NCBI GenBank assembly: GCA_016926855.1
Contig: JAFGNT010000025.1
Coordinates: forward strand, 1-63,926
Length of the DNA: 63,926 nucleotides
Direction of reading: 5' to 3'
Source of the DNA: Methanomicrobiaceae archaeon
GTDB taxonomy: Archaea > Halobacteriota > Methanomicrobia > Methanomicrobiales > Methanomicrobiaceae
The translations under genes were made by a program, and so were the position numbers. Positions within the stretch are counted from its first letter, which is position 1. Each line of letters begins with the position of its first letter. Below, in pieces: positions 8,059-16,372 of the stretch. Below the pieces are notes generated by a model, which did not search any database, was not told the origin of the DNA, and saw only the letters and a list, made by a program, of their open reading frames with translations.

Positions 8059-8934
8059 CTACAGGTGTTTTCGGTAATATACGGCAACAAGTGCGCTGAT
8101 AAGCACTAGTAGCACAGAAATTTTAATAATCGTTGTGTTCCGGACCAGGTTCAGCCACGGGAGCACGCCGTCCTCCGCGGCAGTCCGGGACGAACTCTGC
8201 TCGACGATTACCACGGGGGCGAGGGAGAGCATCCGTGAGATCAGGATATCGTTGTCCCGCGAAAAGCGGGTGCCTACCATCCCGTTGATGACAATGCTCG
8301 GGTCGGAGAGCACGTACACCGTCCCGCCGCCGACTGACTCCCGGGAAAGAAGGCCGAACCGCTCCGTCACCTCGCCGTCCGCGAGGAGGCCGTCGCCGTC
8401 CTCATCCATCCACGAGAGCACGGAGGTCGTGATCACCGCGTCACCGCCCGAAACCGCCGCCGGGTGGTTGGTGACGATCGTGGCGACACCCTCGGTGAGC
8501 GGATCGGCACCGGCAGAGTAACCGACAACAGACCGCGGATCGTCATACTCGCGGTCCAGGCTCGAGAGGTTGCCCGGCACAATCCGCATCGTGCTCCCGA
8601 TCCCAAAAAGGAGGGAATTTGCCGATCCCGTCTCATCGGCAATCAGGATCGTAGAGCCGGCCCCGAGAAACGCCCCGCAGGCAGCGGTATCGACCGGTGC
8701 TGCCGGGGCGATGATGAAGAGGACGGCGTTCTCCGACGACGGGAGTGCGGCAAGGTCCGGAGCATGAACGGCCCCCGCAGCTTCAAGCCGGGAGAAGAGT
8801 TCGGATGTCCCGTTCCATTCGGTGTTATACCGGGAGAATTCAAGCGTCGTCGAGGAGAAATGGGCGGTCACGACAAGGGCCGAAAGAAAGATCAGCACCA
8901 CTGCAATCCATGAAACCGCCTGCATGTGTATCAC
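8059..8934 (-). CDS. DUF4350 domain membrane protein, first gene of operon
   Basis: Protein of 291 residues with an N-terminal signal-anchor helix (about 5-25), an extracytoplasmic domain, and a C-terminal membrane helix (about 268-286) followed by a short basic tail. The domain resembles DUF4350: SRLEAAGA near residue 48, a run of hydrophobic strands, and VYVLSDPSIVINGM near 205. DUF4350 proteins recur in MoxR/DUF58 operons of archaea and bacteria. An EDGDGLLADGE segment near residue 175 looks like a calcium-binding loop. The gene ends ten bases before the MoxR start, so the five genes 8934 to 4564 form one transcription unit. Molecular role unknown. Confidence 0.8.
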   Translation of the reverse strand: MIHMQAVSWIAVVLIFLSALVVTAHFSSTTLEFSRYNTEWNGTSELFSRLEAAGAVHAPDLAALPSSENAVLFIIAPAAPVDTAACGAFLGAGSTILIADETGSANSLLFGIGSTMRIVPGNLSSLDREYDDPRSVVGYSAGADPLTEGVATIVTNHPAAVSGGDAVITTSVLSWMDEDGDGLLADGEVTERFGLLSRESVGGGTVYVLSDPSIVINGMVGTRFSRDNDILISRMLSLAPVVIVEQSSSRTAAEDGVLPWLNLVRNTTIIKISVLLVLISALVAVYYRKHL

Positions 8935-9138
8935 CCCCTCGTCGCCGGACTGAATGCCGCCGGCCTGCTGCCGGTGGCGTTAACGCAGGAAATATATGCT
9001 CCATGCACGATAAATGGGTCGAAATTGGTGCAGGGTAGTGTCGATCGCCGGGCACCCGGAAAAACCCGGGGAAAAATCCATTCCATGCGGGTGGAAGCCA
9101 CCACGGTTCGTGATCTCACTCCCGAACACTCCCTGTCC

Positions 9139-9190
9139 CACCGCGTCGCCCCGGTCGACGAGGCCTTGTATGGTGACGTCAGCCTCAGAT
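9139..9190 (-). pseudogene. Dockerin/EF-hand-like relic 1
   Basis: The minus strand reads ADVTIQGLVDRGDAVGQG, which matches the relics at 9337 and 10103 in the spacing of Asp and Gly residues (ADF-x3-G-IVDRGDVV). The nucleotide core on the plus strand (cgtcgccccggtcgacgagg) is nearly identical to relic 2. The surrounding sequence is not clearly coding. Confidence 0.45.
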
Positions 9191-9296
9191 ATCAAAAAGC
9201 AGCCCTTTCTTTGTTTCATCGCCAGAGTATGAATTGAGGAGATCGTCCGGGAAGAGAGATCAGGGAAGAGGTGTGATCTGCCTCTCGACAAACATC

Positions 9297-9439
9297 AAGT
9301 ATACTTTAAGAAAAATGACGAAAAACTTCAGGTATACTATAAGTTTATGAAGGCCCGGTAGGTGGAGGCGTGTTTGACCACGTCGCCCCGGTCGACGATG
9401 CCGGTGCCCATGAAGTCGGCCCCGGCAGTATACTATGAG
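9297..9439. repeat. Three short GTATACT direct repeats
   Basis: Copies are AAGTATACTTTAAG at 9297, AGGTATACTATAAG at 9330 and CAGTATACTATGAG at 9426. The first two start 33 bp apart, about three helical turns. They lie 150-290 bp upstream of hicB and around a surface-protein relic. They could be regulator-binding sites or remnants of a repeated promoter region. Confidence 0.4.
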
Positions 9440-9590
9440 GTACCTTTTCCACCGGTATATCCCTGCACACCGTTGCTGTAGTCGCCAGTTGTGGTGATTC
9501 GAACACCGGGTTTCCGGTCATAGACGGTGGATGGATAAAACCGGGGTGGGGGGAGGGTTCGATCAGTATTATCATTCCCGAACGCCATGA
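9337..9590 (-). pseudogene. Surface-protein C-terminal relic with dockerin-like tail
   Basis: One minus-strand frame reads PSTVYDRKPGVRITTTGDYS, then a TAG at about 9435, then ADFMGTGIVDRGDVVKHAST, and stops at 9337. The tail has the calcium-loop spacing of dockerin/EF-hand repeats that end many exported methanogen proteins. The in-frame TAG and absent upstream coding region mark it as a fragment. Reading the TAG as pyrrolysine is not supported by any Pyl gene in the window. Confidence 0.5.
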
Positions 9591-9820
9591 TACACTGGAA
9601 GAGCATTATGAAGACATTGACGGCCGTGCTGTATCGGGAAGTGGATATGTATGTCGCAGAATGTCCGGAAGTCGGCACGGTAAGCCAGGGGAAGACCGTC
9701 GAAGAGGCCGTGGCGAATCTCACAGAAGCAACCGAACTGTATCTTGAAGAATTCCCACAGGACGTCAAAGAAAGGCCGATTATTACAACCTTTGAGGTGT
9801 ACAGAGGTGCCCGGGTATAA
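9587..9820 (+). CDS. hicB: HicB-type antitoxin
   Basis: Protein of 77 residues, or 70 if translation starts at the second ATG at 9608. The sequence LYREVDMYVAECPEVGTVSQ followed by GKTVEEAVANLTEATELYL is the characteristic partial RNase-H-like fold of HicB antitoxins. HicB neutralises the HicA mRNA interferase and often represses its own promoter. The gene overlaps the hicA start by 14 bases, as expected for a coupled pair. HicB is intact while HicA is frameshifted, which is the survivable direction of decay. Confidence 0.85.
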   Translation: MIHWKSIMKTLTAVLYREVDMYVAECPEVGTVSQGKTVEEAVANLTEATELYLEEFPQDVKERPIITTFEVYRGARV

Positions 9821-10036
9821 ACCGTGTTCCGGTGCATCGGTCATCACGATCCTCATTAAAGAATACGGCTTTATTGTGAGCGGGCGATCCGGCAGCCATG
9901 TGCGTCTTTCGAAAGCGACGCCGGAGGGATAATTGGCACGGTCGTACCCATGCACGACGAATTAAAGAGGGGTACTCTCCGCGGGATTCTGAAAATGGCA
10001 AGGGTCCATCCCGACGATTTCAGCCGGTTTCTGTAA
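9807..10036 (+). pseudogene. hicA: HicA-type toxin with frameshift
   Basis: From GTG 9807 (GAGGTG eight bases upstream) the frame reads KPCSGASVITILIKEYGF and then SGRSGSHVRLSKATPEG, including the catalytic His region GSHVRL of HicA double-stranded-RNA-binding toxins. It then meets TAA at about 9930. One base away the frame continues as IIGTVVPMHDELKRGTLRGI and LKMARVHPDDFSRFL-stop, the canonical HicA C-terminus. A single-base indel near 9926-9931 therefore splits the toxin. It could be real inactivation or a sequencing error. Confidence 0.8.
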
Positions 10037-10102
10037 AAAGCCCGGTGTGTGAAAATATTTTTTCAGGGGAATGACCGGAAAAGAGGAAAAATCCTCTGTG
10101 TC

Positions 10103-10195
10103 TTACAGCGCGGGTATCTTTCCCCGGAAGTAGCAGGCCGGTTTCACCACGTCGCCCCAATCGGTGATGCCGTTTCCGGTGAGATCATCCCGGAG
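10103..10195 (-). pseudogene. Dockerin/EF-hand-like relic 3
   Basis: The minus strand reads RDDLTGNGITDWGDVVKPAC followed by YFRGKIPAL-stop. The D-x-T-G-N-G-x-T-D-x-G-D pattern is a calcium-binding dockerin-type loop, and the tail parallels relic 2 (STYRAFINL-stop). An upstream stop codon leaves only about 32 codons, so it is a fragment of an exported protein gene. Confidence 0.5.
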
Positions 10196-10215
10196 GGGGA
10201 ACCGGACGGGTCAGA

Positions 10216-10503
10216 TTACCACCGCCCATACCGCTTGTGCGCCTGCTCGATCGTCATGATATCCATGATCTTCACAAGAGCACCGGGCTCATCAACCCGA
10301 TAAAATACCGTCCAGCTTCTTCCGATATGCATCCGGTAGAGGAGGGTGTCATCGGGGAGATGCAGCCGCTCTTTATCCCCGGTTCCCGGGTAGGGATCCT
10401 CCTCAAGAGCGGCCAGCTTCGTGCGAATGATCCTCCGGCTTTTATCGTCAAGCGTGTTGAGGAAATCCACGAGTTCGCGCCGGATGAGGAGGGTGAATCT
10501 CAC
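10216..10503 (-). CDS. RelE/ParE-type toxin
   Basis: Protein of 95 residues, a normal length for the RelE/ParE superfamily. It has the N-terminal helix pair (RRELVDFLNTLDDKSRRIIR), LAALEEDPYPGTGDKERL, and the core strands LLYRMHIGRSWTVFYRVD followed by VKIMDIMTIEQAHKRY. RelE relatives cleave mRNA on the ribosome and ParE relatives poison gyrase; the sequence alone does not decide which. The start overlaps the stop of the upstream small gene by four bases, forming an antitoxin-toxin operon. Confidence 0.85.
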   Translation of the reverse strand: MRFTLLIRRELVDFLNTLDDKSRRIIRTKLAALEEDPYPGTGDKERLHLPDDTLLYRMHIGRSWTVFYRVDEPGALVKIMDIMTIEQAHKRYGRW

Positions 10504-10694
10504 GGTTTAATCTCCGATAGCGGAACAAACTCGCTCTCTTCTTCGAGGCGCCGGATATCCTCGGCGAGCCGGGCCTTCTTTGCCCGTTCAATAAGCTCGG
10601 CAAGCAGATCATCGTATGTTTGTCCTGCGTGCCGCATTTCCGAGAGTTCTTTCCAGGTAGTTACAGATACCGGGATTCTCTTGCTGGCAGTCAT
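10500..10694 (-). CDS. Small antitoxin paired with the RelE-type toxin
   Basis: Protein of 64 residues: a basic N-terminal strand (KRIPVSVTTWKELSEM) followed by the GQTYDDLLAELIERAKKARL helix and an acidic C-terminal tail. This layout resembles archaeal antitoxins in which a short DNA-binding part is joined to a toxin-wrapping helix. It is upstream of and overlaps the toxin gene. Family assignment rests mainly on context. Confidence 0.7.
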   Translation of the reverse strand: MTASKRIPVSVTTWKELSEMRHAGQTYDDLLAELIERAKKARLAEDIRRLEEESEFVPLSEIKP

Positions 10695-10879
10695 TATAGG
10701 ATTGTAAGCATGGTACCTATTTACACTATGTGGTGGTAGCAGAACCTCTTCCGGGACGGCCCCGTCCGGAAAGGGCAGGCATACCCCGGCGGGGCCGGTG
10801 GGTGCTCATAATTCCGACCGGGACGGCGTGCAGGGCTTACATAACGTTCATTACCGGGAAAAGCGCACGTTTCATTTGA

Positions 10880-12743
10880 GTGAAACACGAGGAGGGAAAC
10901 CGTCCGGGCGGCAGCCGGGAGGCAGAGGCGGACGTGGCAAAGGAAGGCGATGCTCCGGGAAACTCCGTCACCGCTGCTGACATCACGTTTTTTCTGAAGT
11001 ACCTGCAGCCGCTTCGGGGGGTCGCCCTCGGCCTGCTCGCCACCACCGTGCTGCTGGCCGCACTCCGGGCACTCATTCCCCTTAACTCCAAGATATTTAC
11101 CGACTATATCGTGCCGGGCACGGGTCCGGGGGCGGCACTCGCGGTTTTAGAGGACTATCATCTCGGCATCTTCGCGGGCCCTGCAACGGCTATCGTCTCC
11201 TCGATGCCGGCCCTCGTCCTCGCCATGGTCGTCCTCGGGGCACTGATGGGCGTGTGCACCCTTGCCTCGGGGTATTTCACCGCTCTTTTCCGGGAGCGGT
11301 ACGCGTATCACCTCCAGACGGACCTTGTCGAGCACGTCCTCCGGTTTCCGGCAGCCTACTTCCGTTCGCACCCGACGGGGTATATCATGGCCCGGATCAC
11401 GGGGGACACCGACAGCGTCGAGTACGTCTTTTCCCAGTTCCTCCCGCAGATCGTGGCGAACATCCTCTTCATCCTCTTCTCGGTCGCCGTTCTCGTCAGG
11501 TTGAGCGTGGAGCTGACAGTCGTCGTCCTGCTCGCAATCCCGCTCTTTGTCGTCGCAAACGCCCTCTTCACGAAACGTATCCGCCGCCTCACCCGGACAG
11601 AGCGGGAAGGAAAAGCGTTTTTCATGCGGGACATCCAGGAGATGCTCGTGGGCATCGATCGATACGGTAAAGGCCTGCGGGGCGGAGGAACGCGAGGCTG
11701 ACCGTGTCGCGGCGACGATGTGAAGCGTCATGGCGACCCGGATACACAACGCAGTGCTCCTCACCCTCTCGGGCTCGTCACGGCAGAGCATCCAGTTTCT
11801 CATGCTGATCGTGGTCTTCTTCGTGGGCGGGCAGCTCGTGCTCGCGGGATCGATGAGCATCGGGGACTTCGTCGCCTTTGCGGCCTACATCGCGATGTTT
11901 TCGGCCTCCGTCACCACGTTTTTCACCTTCCCCGTGATCATCCAGCCGGCCCTCACGTCCGTCGAGAGGCTCCGCGAGATCTTTGCCACCGCTGCCGAAA
12001 CCACGGCTGACAGTGCGGATGCGGCCACCCACGAATGGGTGCGGGGGGTGGAAGGGTCGTTTGCGGCAGCATGCAGGGCTGTGCGGAGATGCGCGGATGC
12101 CGGGCTGCACCCGCAGGTGATCATGACGGTGATGGAGAGGAACCAGGGCCAGATGGCAGACCTCATCACGCTCGCGGGCGAGCTCGGGGCGGGATCGGTG
12201 AAGTTCAACCTGCTCCAGCCCACCGAGCGGGGTGCGGCTCTTCACCGGGCGGGCGGGGCGATCCCGGTCGCCGAGGCGATCCGGCTCGCGGCATGGGTCG
12301 AGGGCGAGGGAGCGGCGATGTCCGGGTGCCGCCTCATCTTCGGTATCCCCCCCGCGTTCCGGCCGCTGCACCGGCTGCTGGGATGCGACGACGGGGGGTG
12401 CGGCATCTGCGGCATCCACAGCATCCTCGGGCTGCTCCCCGACGGGAGCTACGCGCTCTGCGGCATCGGGGAGCACATCCCGGACCTGATCTTCGGGCAG
12501 GCGGGAACCGACTCGCTCGCGGACGTGTGGAAAACAAGCCCGGTGCTCCGGGATCTGAGGGACCGGCTGCCGTCCGCGCTCAGCGGCATCTGCGGCGACT
12601 GCCTGATGAACGGCATCTGCCTCGGCTCCTGCATCGCCCAGAACTACTACCGGACCGGTGACCTCTTCGCACCCTTCTGGTTCTGCGAGGAGGCCGACCG
12701 GGAGGGCCTTTTCCCTGCGGGCAGGCGCCGGCCCGCACCATAA
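10880..12743 (+). pseudogene. Chimeric relic: ABC exporter TMD fused to radical-SAM SPASM domain
   Basis: The first part (GTG 10880, or an inner start) encodes the transmembrane domain of an ABC exporter: helices from about 11020, ERYAYHLQTDLVEHVLRFPA, then ARITGDTDSVEYVFS. It is disrupted near 11660 by a four-base duplication (ATCGATCGATAC where ATCGATAC is expected) and by an in-frame TGA near 11723. After that the membrane domain resumes (MATRIHNAVLLTLSGSSRQS). Near 12030 the reading frame passes directly into the second half of a radical-SAM/SPASM maturase (EWVRGVEGSFAAACRAV, QVIMTVMERNQGQM). That part has Cys-rich C-terminal motifs CDDGGCGICGIHS and CGDCLMNGICLGSC. The ABC nucleotide-binding domain and the radical-SAM CxxxCxxC are both missing. 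This is best read as an internal deletion in a former peptide-maturation/export locus. Confidence 0.8.
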
Positions 12744-12753
12744 AAAAGCAGTA

Positions 12754-14517
12754 TTATTCCTGCGGCGCACCGAGTGCCGCGGCACATTTCTCCCATGCGG
12801 CGAGCAGTGCGTCTGCATCGGCGGCCGAGACAGGCCGGCCGCTGTACCGGACTAACTCATAGCGGCGGATAAAGGCGTTGAGGGCGGCGTAAAACGGCTC
12901 ATTCCGGAGTGCCGCCGTCACTTCGCGGGGCGTCATCACCGCGAACTCGGCTCCGGAAAGGTAGCCGGCGAGCAGACCGGCGAGGCGCACATAGAGGAGC
13001 AGCGCCGCATCGGCGGCACGGTTTTGGGCGACAAGATCGGCAAACGATTCGGCGGGCGGGGCGGCGGACGGGAGAGACGCCTCCTTCGGGCCCCGGAGGG
13101 GGGAGCGGGTCCCGGAGGGCAGGGCATTTCCGGCGGGGACATCATCCGGCACATGTGCCCGGCGGGGCCTCTGCCGCCGCAGGTACCACCATGCCCCGGC
13201 ACCGCAGAGGGCAAGGCAAGCGATGAGCACGGCAGCCACCACACCGATCGGGCGCTCGTTCGTCACCACGGCAACGACACTCCGGCTTTTCGAAGCGTTG
13301 AGGGGATAGCCATCGCCCGAAAACACCGCCTGCATCGTGTACGTCCCCTCGATCGGATTGGTGACCCGGACCGTATAGGTACCGTTCCCCGTCGTCGTTG
13401 CCGGGAACCACCATGCGAACGTGCCACCCTCGTAGACGAGATCAAAGTCCACCCGAAGGGGAGCGTTCGACACCGGCACCGGGCCGGCCGAGAGTGACCC
13501 GGCGAGCACCATCCGGCCGGCATTATCCCGGCCCCTGTACTCGAGCAAGAGCTGCGTATCCCGCGGCATCACCGTAAACGAGATGATTTCCGAGTGTACT
13601 TCCCCGGCCCGGGCGTACACGAAGTGGCGGCCGGAAGTGATCCTCCCGATCGAAAACGGCGCCTCGTAGCGGCCGGCGGCATCCGTCAGAACGGTCTTCC
13701 ACGGGCGGCTGTCAACCGCAATCTCAATGGAGCGCCCGGACGCGGCGCTGCTTGCAAGCGTACCGGAGATCGTGAGCGTCTCACCGTACTGCCCCGTATC
13801 CGGTGTCACCCGGACGTCAAGGCGCTCGCTGCCCGACGCGATGCGGGGGGCCCGGGCCGCATGCTCCACCTGCCGGACATCGATCTCCGCAATCAGCGCC
13901 GCAAACTCCTCCACACCTGCTTCGTACCCGGTCGGATCGAGCTCGAACCGGGCGGAAAGATTCACCATCTCCTCCGAACGGTCACTGTAGCTCTCAAAGT
14001 TCGCGCGCATTTTGCTCCGGAGAGCCTCTCCCTCGAAGACCAGCACCGCAAGCCGGGTGGGGTCGTTTCTGACAAGGGTTGCGATAAACTCCGCCTCGAG
14101 CGCATCGTACGCCTCGGTGTCGTTGACCAGTTCGCGCAGGTCGGCCGCGTTCGTCTGGTGGTCCCTCGAGAACGCAGCAATCTCCGATTCCGAGAGGCGG
14201 AGGCGGCCGGCAATCTGCCCGATTGACCGCAGGGTATCATCGTAGGCATACGCATCCAGCCGGGCGCCCTCGATGTCGCGTTCACGGGCCGCAGAAATGA
14301 TCGTGCCGGTCACATCGAGCGAATCCTGCATCAGCGGGAGCAGGGTGGCGCTCGTCTCCTCTGCCGTGCGGGCAAGGGCGGCCGGGTTGGTATGAAAAGG
14401 AGTGTAGGCATCGTCCTCCACCGTGTAGAGTTCCGGCTCGAGTGCGAACGGGGCAAGGAGCGCGAGGAAGAGCAGGGAGAGGAGCACGACCACGCCGAAA
14501 AAGAACCGGTCTTTCAT
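12754..14517 (-). CDS. Membrane protein with Ig-like region and DUF4129-type C-terminus
   Basis: Protein of 587 residues from ATG 14517, which overlaps the upstream stop by four bases. It has an N-terminal signal-anchor (about 6-26), a helical extracytoplasmic region (40-235), beta-sandwich domains (about 240-400; GQYGETLTISGTLASSAASG and AGRYEAPFSIGRITSGRHFV), a membrane helix (about 412-432), and a cytoplasmic part. The C-terminal 90 residues (LLYVRLAGLLAGYL through TPREVTAALRN to YSGRPVSAADADALLAAWEK) resemble DUF4129. DUF4129 domains usually accompany MoxR/DUF58/transglutaminase operons, so this gene probably belongs functionally with 4564-8934 although a relic region separates them. Confidence 0.75.
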   Translation of the reverse strand: MKDRFFFGVVVLLSLLFLALLAPFALEPELYTVEDDAYTPFHTNPAALARTAEETSATLLPLMQDSLDVTGTIISAARERDIEGARLDAYAYDDTLRSIGQIAGRLRLSESEIAAFSRDHQTNAADLRELVNDTEAYDALEAEFIATLVRNDPTRLAVLVFEGEALRSKMRANFESYSDRSEEMVNLSARFELDPTGYEAGVEEFAALIAEIDVRQVEHAARAPRIASGSERLDVRVTPDTGQYGETLTISGTLASSAASGRSIEIAVDSRPWKTVLTDAAGRYEAPFSIGRITSGRHFVYARAGEVHSEIISFTVMPRDTQLLLEYRGRDNAGRMVLAGSLSAGPVPVSNAPLRVDFDLVYEGGTFAWWFPATTTGNGTYTVRVTNPIEGTYTMQAVFSGDGYPLNASKSRSVVAVVTNERPIGVVAAVLIACLALCGAGAWWYLRRQRPRRAHVPDDVPAGNALPSGTRSPLRGPKEASLPSAAPPAESFADLVAQNRAADAALLLYVRLAGLLAGYLSGAEFAVMTPREVTAALRNEPFYAALNAFIRRYELVRYSGRPVSAADADALLAAWEKCAAALGAPQE

Positions 14518-14780
14518 AGGTTGAGAATCTCCAGCACTTTCTCCGCAACGATAACCCCGAAGATCACCACGCCGGCCGCGACGAGGTACTTGAGGTTCCT
14601 GATATATGCGGGTTCGATTGAGGGCGGATCGATGAGCTCCACGACAACGAGCAGGCCGATGAGCCACAGGACGAAGAAGATCTCAAGGTTGAGGGTCCTG
14701 GCGAGGATCATAAAAAGGAGGACCACGAGCAGCCATACCCCGAGGGCCGCTGAAGCCAGTTCCTTCTTTCTCGCCGTCAT
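14514..14780 (-). CDS. Small three-TM membrane protein
   Basis: Protein of 88 residues from ATG 14780 (an upstream ATG at 14813 adds 11 residues). After a short basic start (TARKKELAS) it has hydrophobic segments at about 10-28, 31-48 and 62-82. The stop overlaps the start of the DUF4129-type gene, so the two are co-translated. No known domain recognised. Confidence 0.6.
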   Translation of the reverse strand: MTARKKELASAALGVWLLVVLLFMILARTLNLEIFFVLWLIGLLVVVELIDPPSIEPAYIRNLKYLVAAGVVIFGVIVAEKVLEILNL

Positions 14781-14881
14781 CGCAAAATAATTCAATTCTG
14801 CGCTGATTAACATTCCGGAATCGGGGAATCTCCAACGCCTCGCATAGTATTATCTGCGAGTGAGAGATACATCTCCGTCAG

Positions 14882-15391
14882 GTGTTAGGGGTGACGAGGG
14901 GAATTGTACTTGTAGGATTATTGATAGCATGCGTGCTGATGGCGGCACCAGCGAGTGCGTTTACTGCAGATACACTCGCGATTGACCTGAACGCAGACGG
15001 AGATGCTGTGATAACGTTTGATTATTCCCTTTCGTGGGTCGAGTACCTTGCCGTCTATCTAAAGATCGGCAGTCCGTCAGAGAAGCTCTCGAAAGCCTTT
15101 GCCGGCCACTCCGACCGGCCCGTCTCGGTGATCGCGGCAGATGAGCAGTCGATGCGGTTTGTCGTCTCCGGGTATGCACAGGCTGTCGCCGGCGAGGACG
15201 GCATGACTTATACCACACCGACGCTCTCGTTTGCGGGGGCCCAGAAAATCCTTGACGAATACTGGTTTGCACCGCTGATTTCCCCCGACTTCTCGCCGGA
15301 AACCACTGTCGTTACGTTCCCGGACGGCACCGAAGAGGTCTTTACGAACCAGATCACCATCCCGGCTCTCACCCATACGGTTACCGCCTGA
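14882..15391 (+). CDS. Secreted protein of unknown function
   Basis: Protein of about 169 residues starting with GTG 14882, or 166 from GTG 14891. A clear signal peptide occupies residues 1-27 (GIVLVGLLIACVLMAAPASA then FTADTL). The mature part alternates short strands and has no cysteine or membrane anchor. A TATA-like stretch (ATAGTATTAT, about 14844) lies some 38 bases before the start and fits a short leader. It is divergent from the membrane-protein operon. No family recognised. Confidence 0.65.
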   Translation: MLGVTRGIVLVGLLIACVLMAAPASAFTADTLAIDLNADGDAVITFDYSLSWVEYLAVYLKIGSPSEKLSKAFAGHSDRPVSVIAADEQSMRFVVSGYAQAVAGEDGMTYTTPTLSFAGAQKILDEYWFAPLISPDFSPETTVVTFPDGTEEVFTNQITIPALTHTVTA

Positions 15392-15421
15392 AGCCGGATA
15401 CACGGAAACATTACGATCCAA

Positions 15422-15448
15422 CTTCCGTTTCTTTTCTTTTCTTTTCGG
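15422..15448 (+). terminator. T-rich transcription terminator
   Basis: A pyrimidine run with repeated TTTTC follows the secreted-protein gene by about 35 bases. Archaeal RNA polymerase terminates efficiently at such U-rich tracts. Confidence 0.5.
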
Positions 15449-15557
15449 GTGCCACGCTGGCCCCCGGTTTTGTAGTGCATCATACTTTTTTCAGCCGTGA
15501 CGACCTGAGCCGGACGGCGATTCAGGAGACCGGGATACCCGGGAGATAAAAAACGTT

Positions 15558-16121
15558 TCAGGTATTTTCCGGCTTCCGCCAGAACATATAGTGCCGGGTC
15601 CACCCTCTGCCGTCCACCGCCGTCCGGACCAGGACGGCGAGGGCACAGAGAAGGAGGCCCACTACCAGCACCCGCGAATCGGCAATCCCGAAAAAGTCAC
15701 GCACATAGAAGACCACCCCCAGGCCAAGCCGGGACTCGGACAGGGGCCAGAAGAAAGGGTACGCGGGATTGTACACGAGCGCATCGCCTAATAGATGGAC
15801 GGCATACCCGATGCCGGAGAAAAGCATACCGTCGCCATACCGTATCGAGAAGGGATACATGCGCAGGACCAGGGCAAAGAGAACGGAAAACACCAGCAGG
15901 GCACCCAAAGTATGCAGGTCGCCGTGGCGCAGGGTGTGCCCGTTCACGATCATCGACACGCCAAGCAGCCTATACGAGAGGGGGTACAGGACCTGGTCGA
16001 TATCAGGCGCCCATGCACAGAGAATGATGATCCACGAGGGGTCCCGCCCGGTCAGGCGCAGGGAGATCATGCCCACGGGAATGGCAACAGCGGTGGAATA
16101 CAGGATGTGTTCGATGAGCAT
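15558..16121 (-). CDS. DUF457-type membrane-bound hydrolase-like protein
   Basis: Protein of 187 residues from the internal ATG 16121, chosen because MLIEHILYSTAVAIPVGM fits the family's start; longer forms would begin up to 16226. Metal-ligand motifs typical of the YdjM/DUF457 family are present: CAWAPDIDQVLYP near residue 38, TLRHGDLHTLG near 65 and HLLGDALVYNP near 108. Four to five membrane helices are visible. The family is annotated as putative membrane-bound metal-dependent hydrolases; the substrate is unknown. A second, more divergent member lies at 53483-54217. Confidence 0.75.
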   Translation of the reverse strand: MLIEHILYSTAVAIPVGMISLRLTGRDPSWIIILCAWAPDIDQVLYPLSYRLLGVSMIVNGHTLRHGDLHTLGALLVFSVLFALVLRMYPFSIRYGDGMLFSGIGYAVHLLGDALVYNPAYPFFWPLSESRLGLGVVFYVRDFFGIADSRVLVVGLLLCALAVLVRTAVDGRGWTRHYMFWRKPENT

Positions 16122-16352
16122 AGTGCTTAAGAAGAGTGGTTGGCGGCAGAGCGGATAAAATAAAGCCAGGGATGGGGGGAGAAACCGAGACATCACAACG
16201 CCGGACCTCGTCGCAATCAGCCACATCGAGGCTGCTTAATCACCACGACACCCCCTGCCGCCCATTTCTCCTCTACCGCCGGGGTGCAGGATCCGGGTGC
16301 TGCGGAGGTTCAATTATCCTACAGGATTACGTGCTCAGGAGGCCCCTGGTAT

Positions 16353-16372
16353 GTATCGCATCATAGGGTTTA
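16353..16372 (-). repeat. 20-bp dispersed repeat, left copy (inverted)
   Basis: On the minus strand it reads TAAACCCTATGATGCGATAC, identical over 20 bases to 18423-18442 on the plus strand. It is followed on that strand by a GGGG-CCTC segment, as in the other copies. Confidence 0.7.

Larger units (their letters stand above)
8935..9586. other. Gene-poor stretch with surface-protein relics
   Basis: No intact gene. It holds two of the three dockerin-like relics on the minus strand (9139-9190 and 9337-9590) and three copies of a GTATACT-containing element (starting at 9297, 9330 and 9426). Confidence 0.55.

Noticed and set aside
9429-9440. In-frame TAG in a surface-protein relic as a possible pyrrolysine codon.
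   Set aside because: No pyrrolysine genes are seen, the surrounding frame is fragmentary, and sister relics are also truncated. Decay is simpler.
9485-9520. tRNA T-arm-like sequence on the minus strand (GGTG-TTCGAAT-CACC).
   Set aside because: No D-arm, anticodon arm or acceptor pairing can be built around it. It lies within the coding frame of the surface-protein relic.
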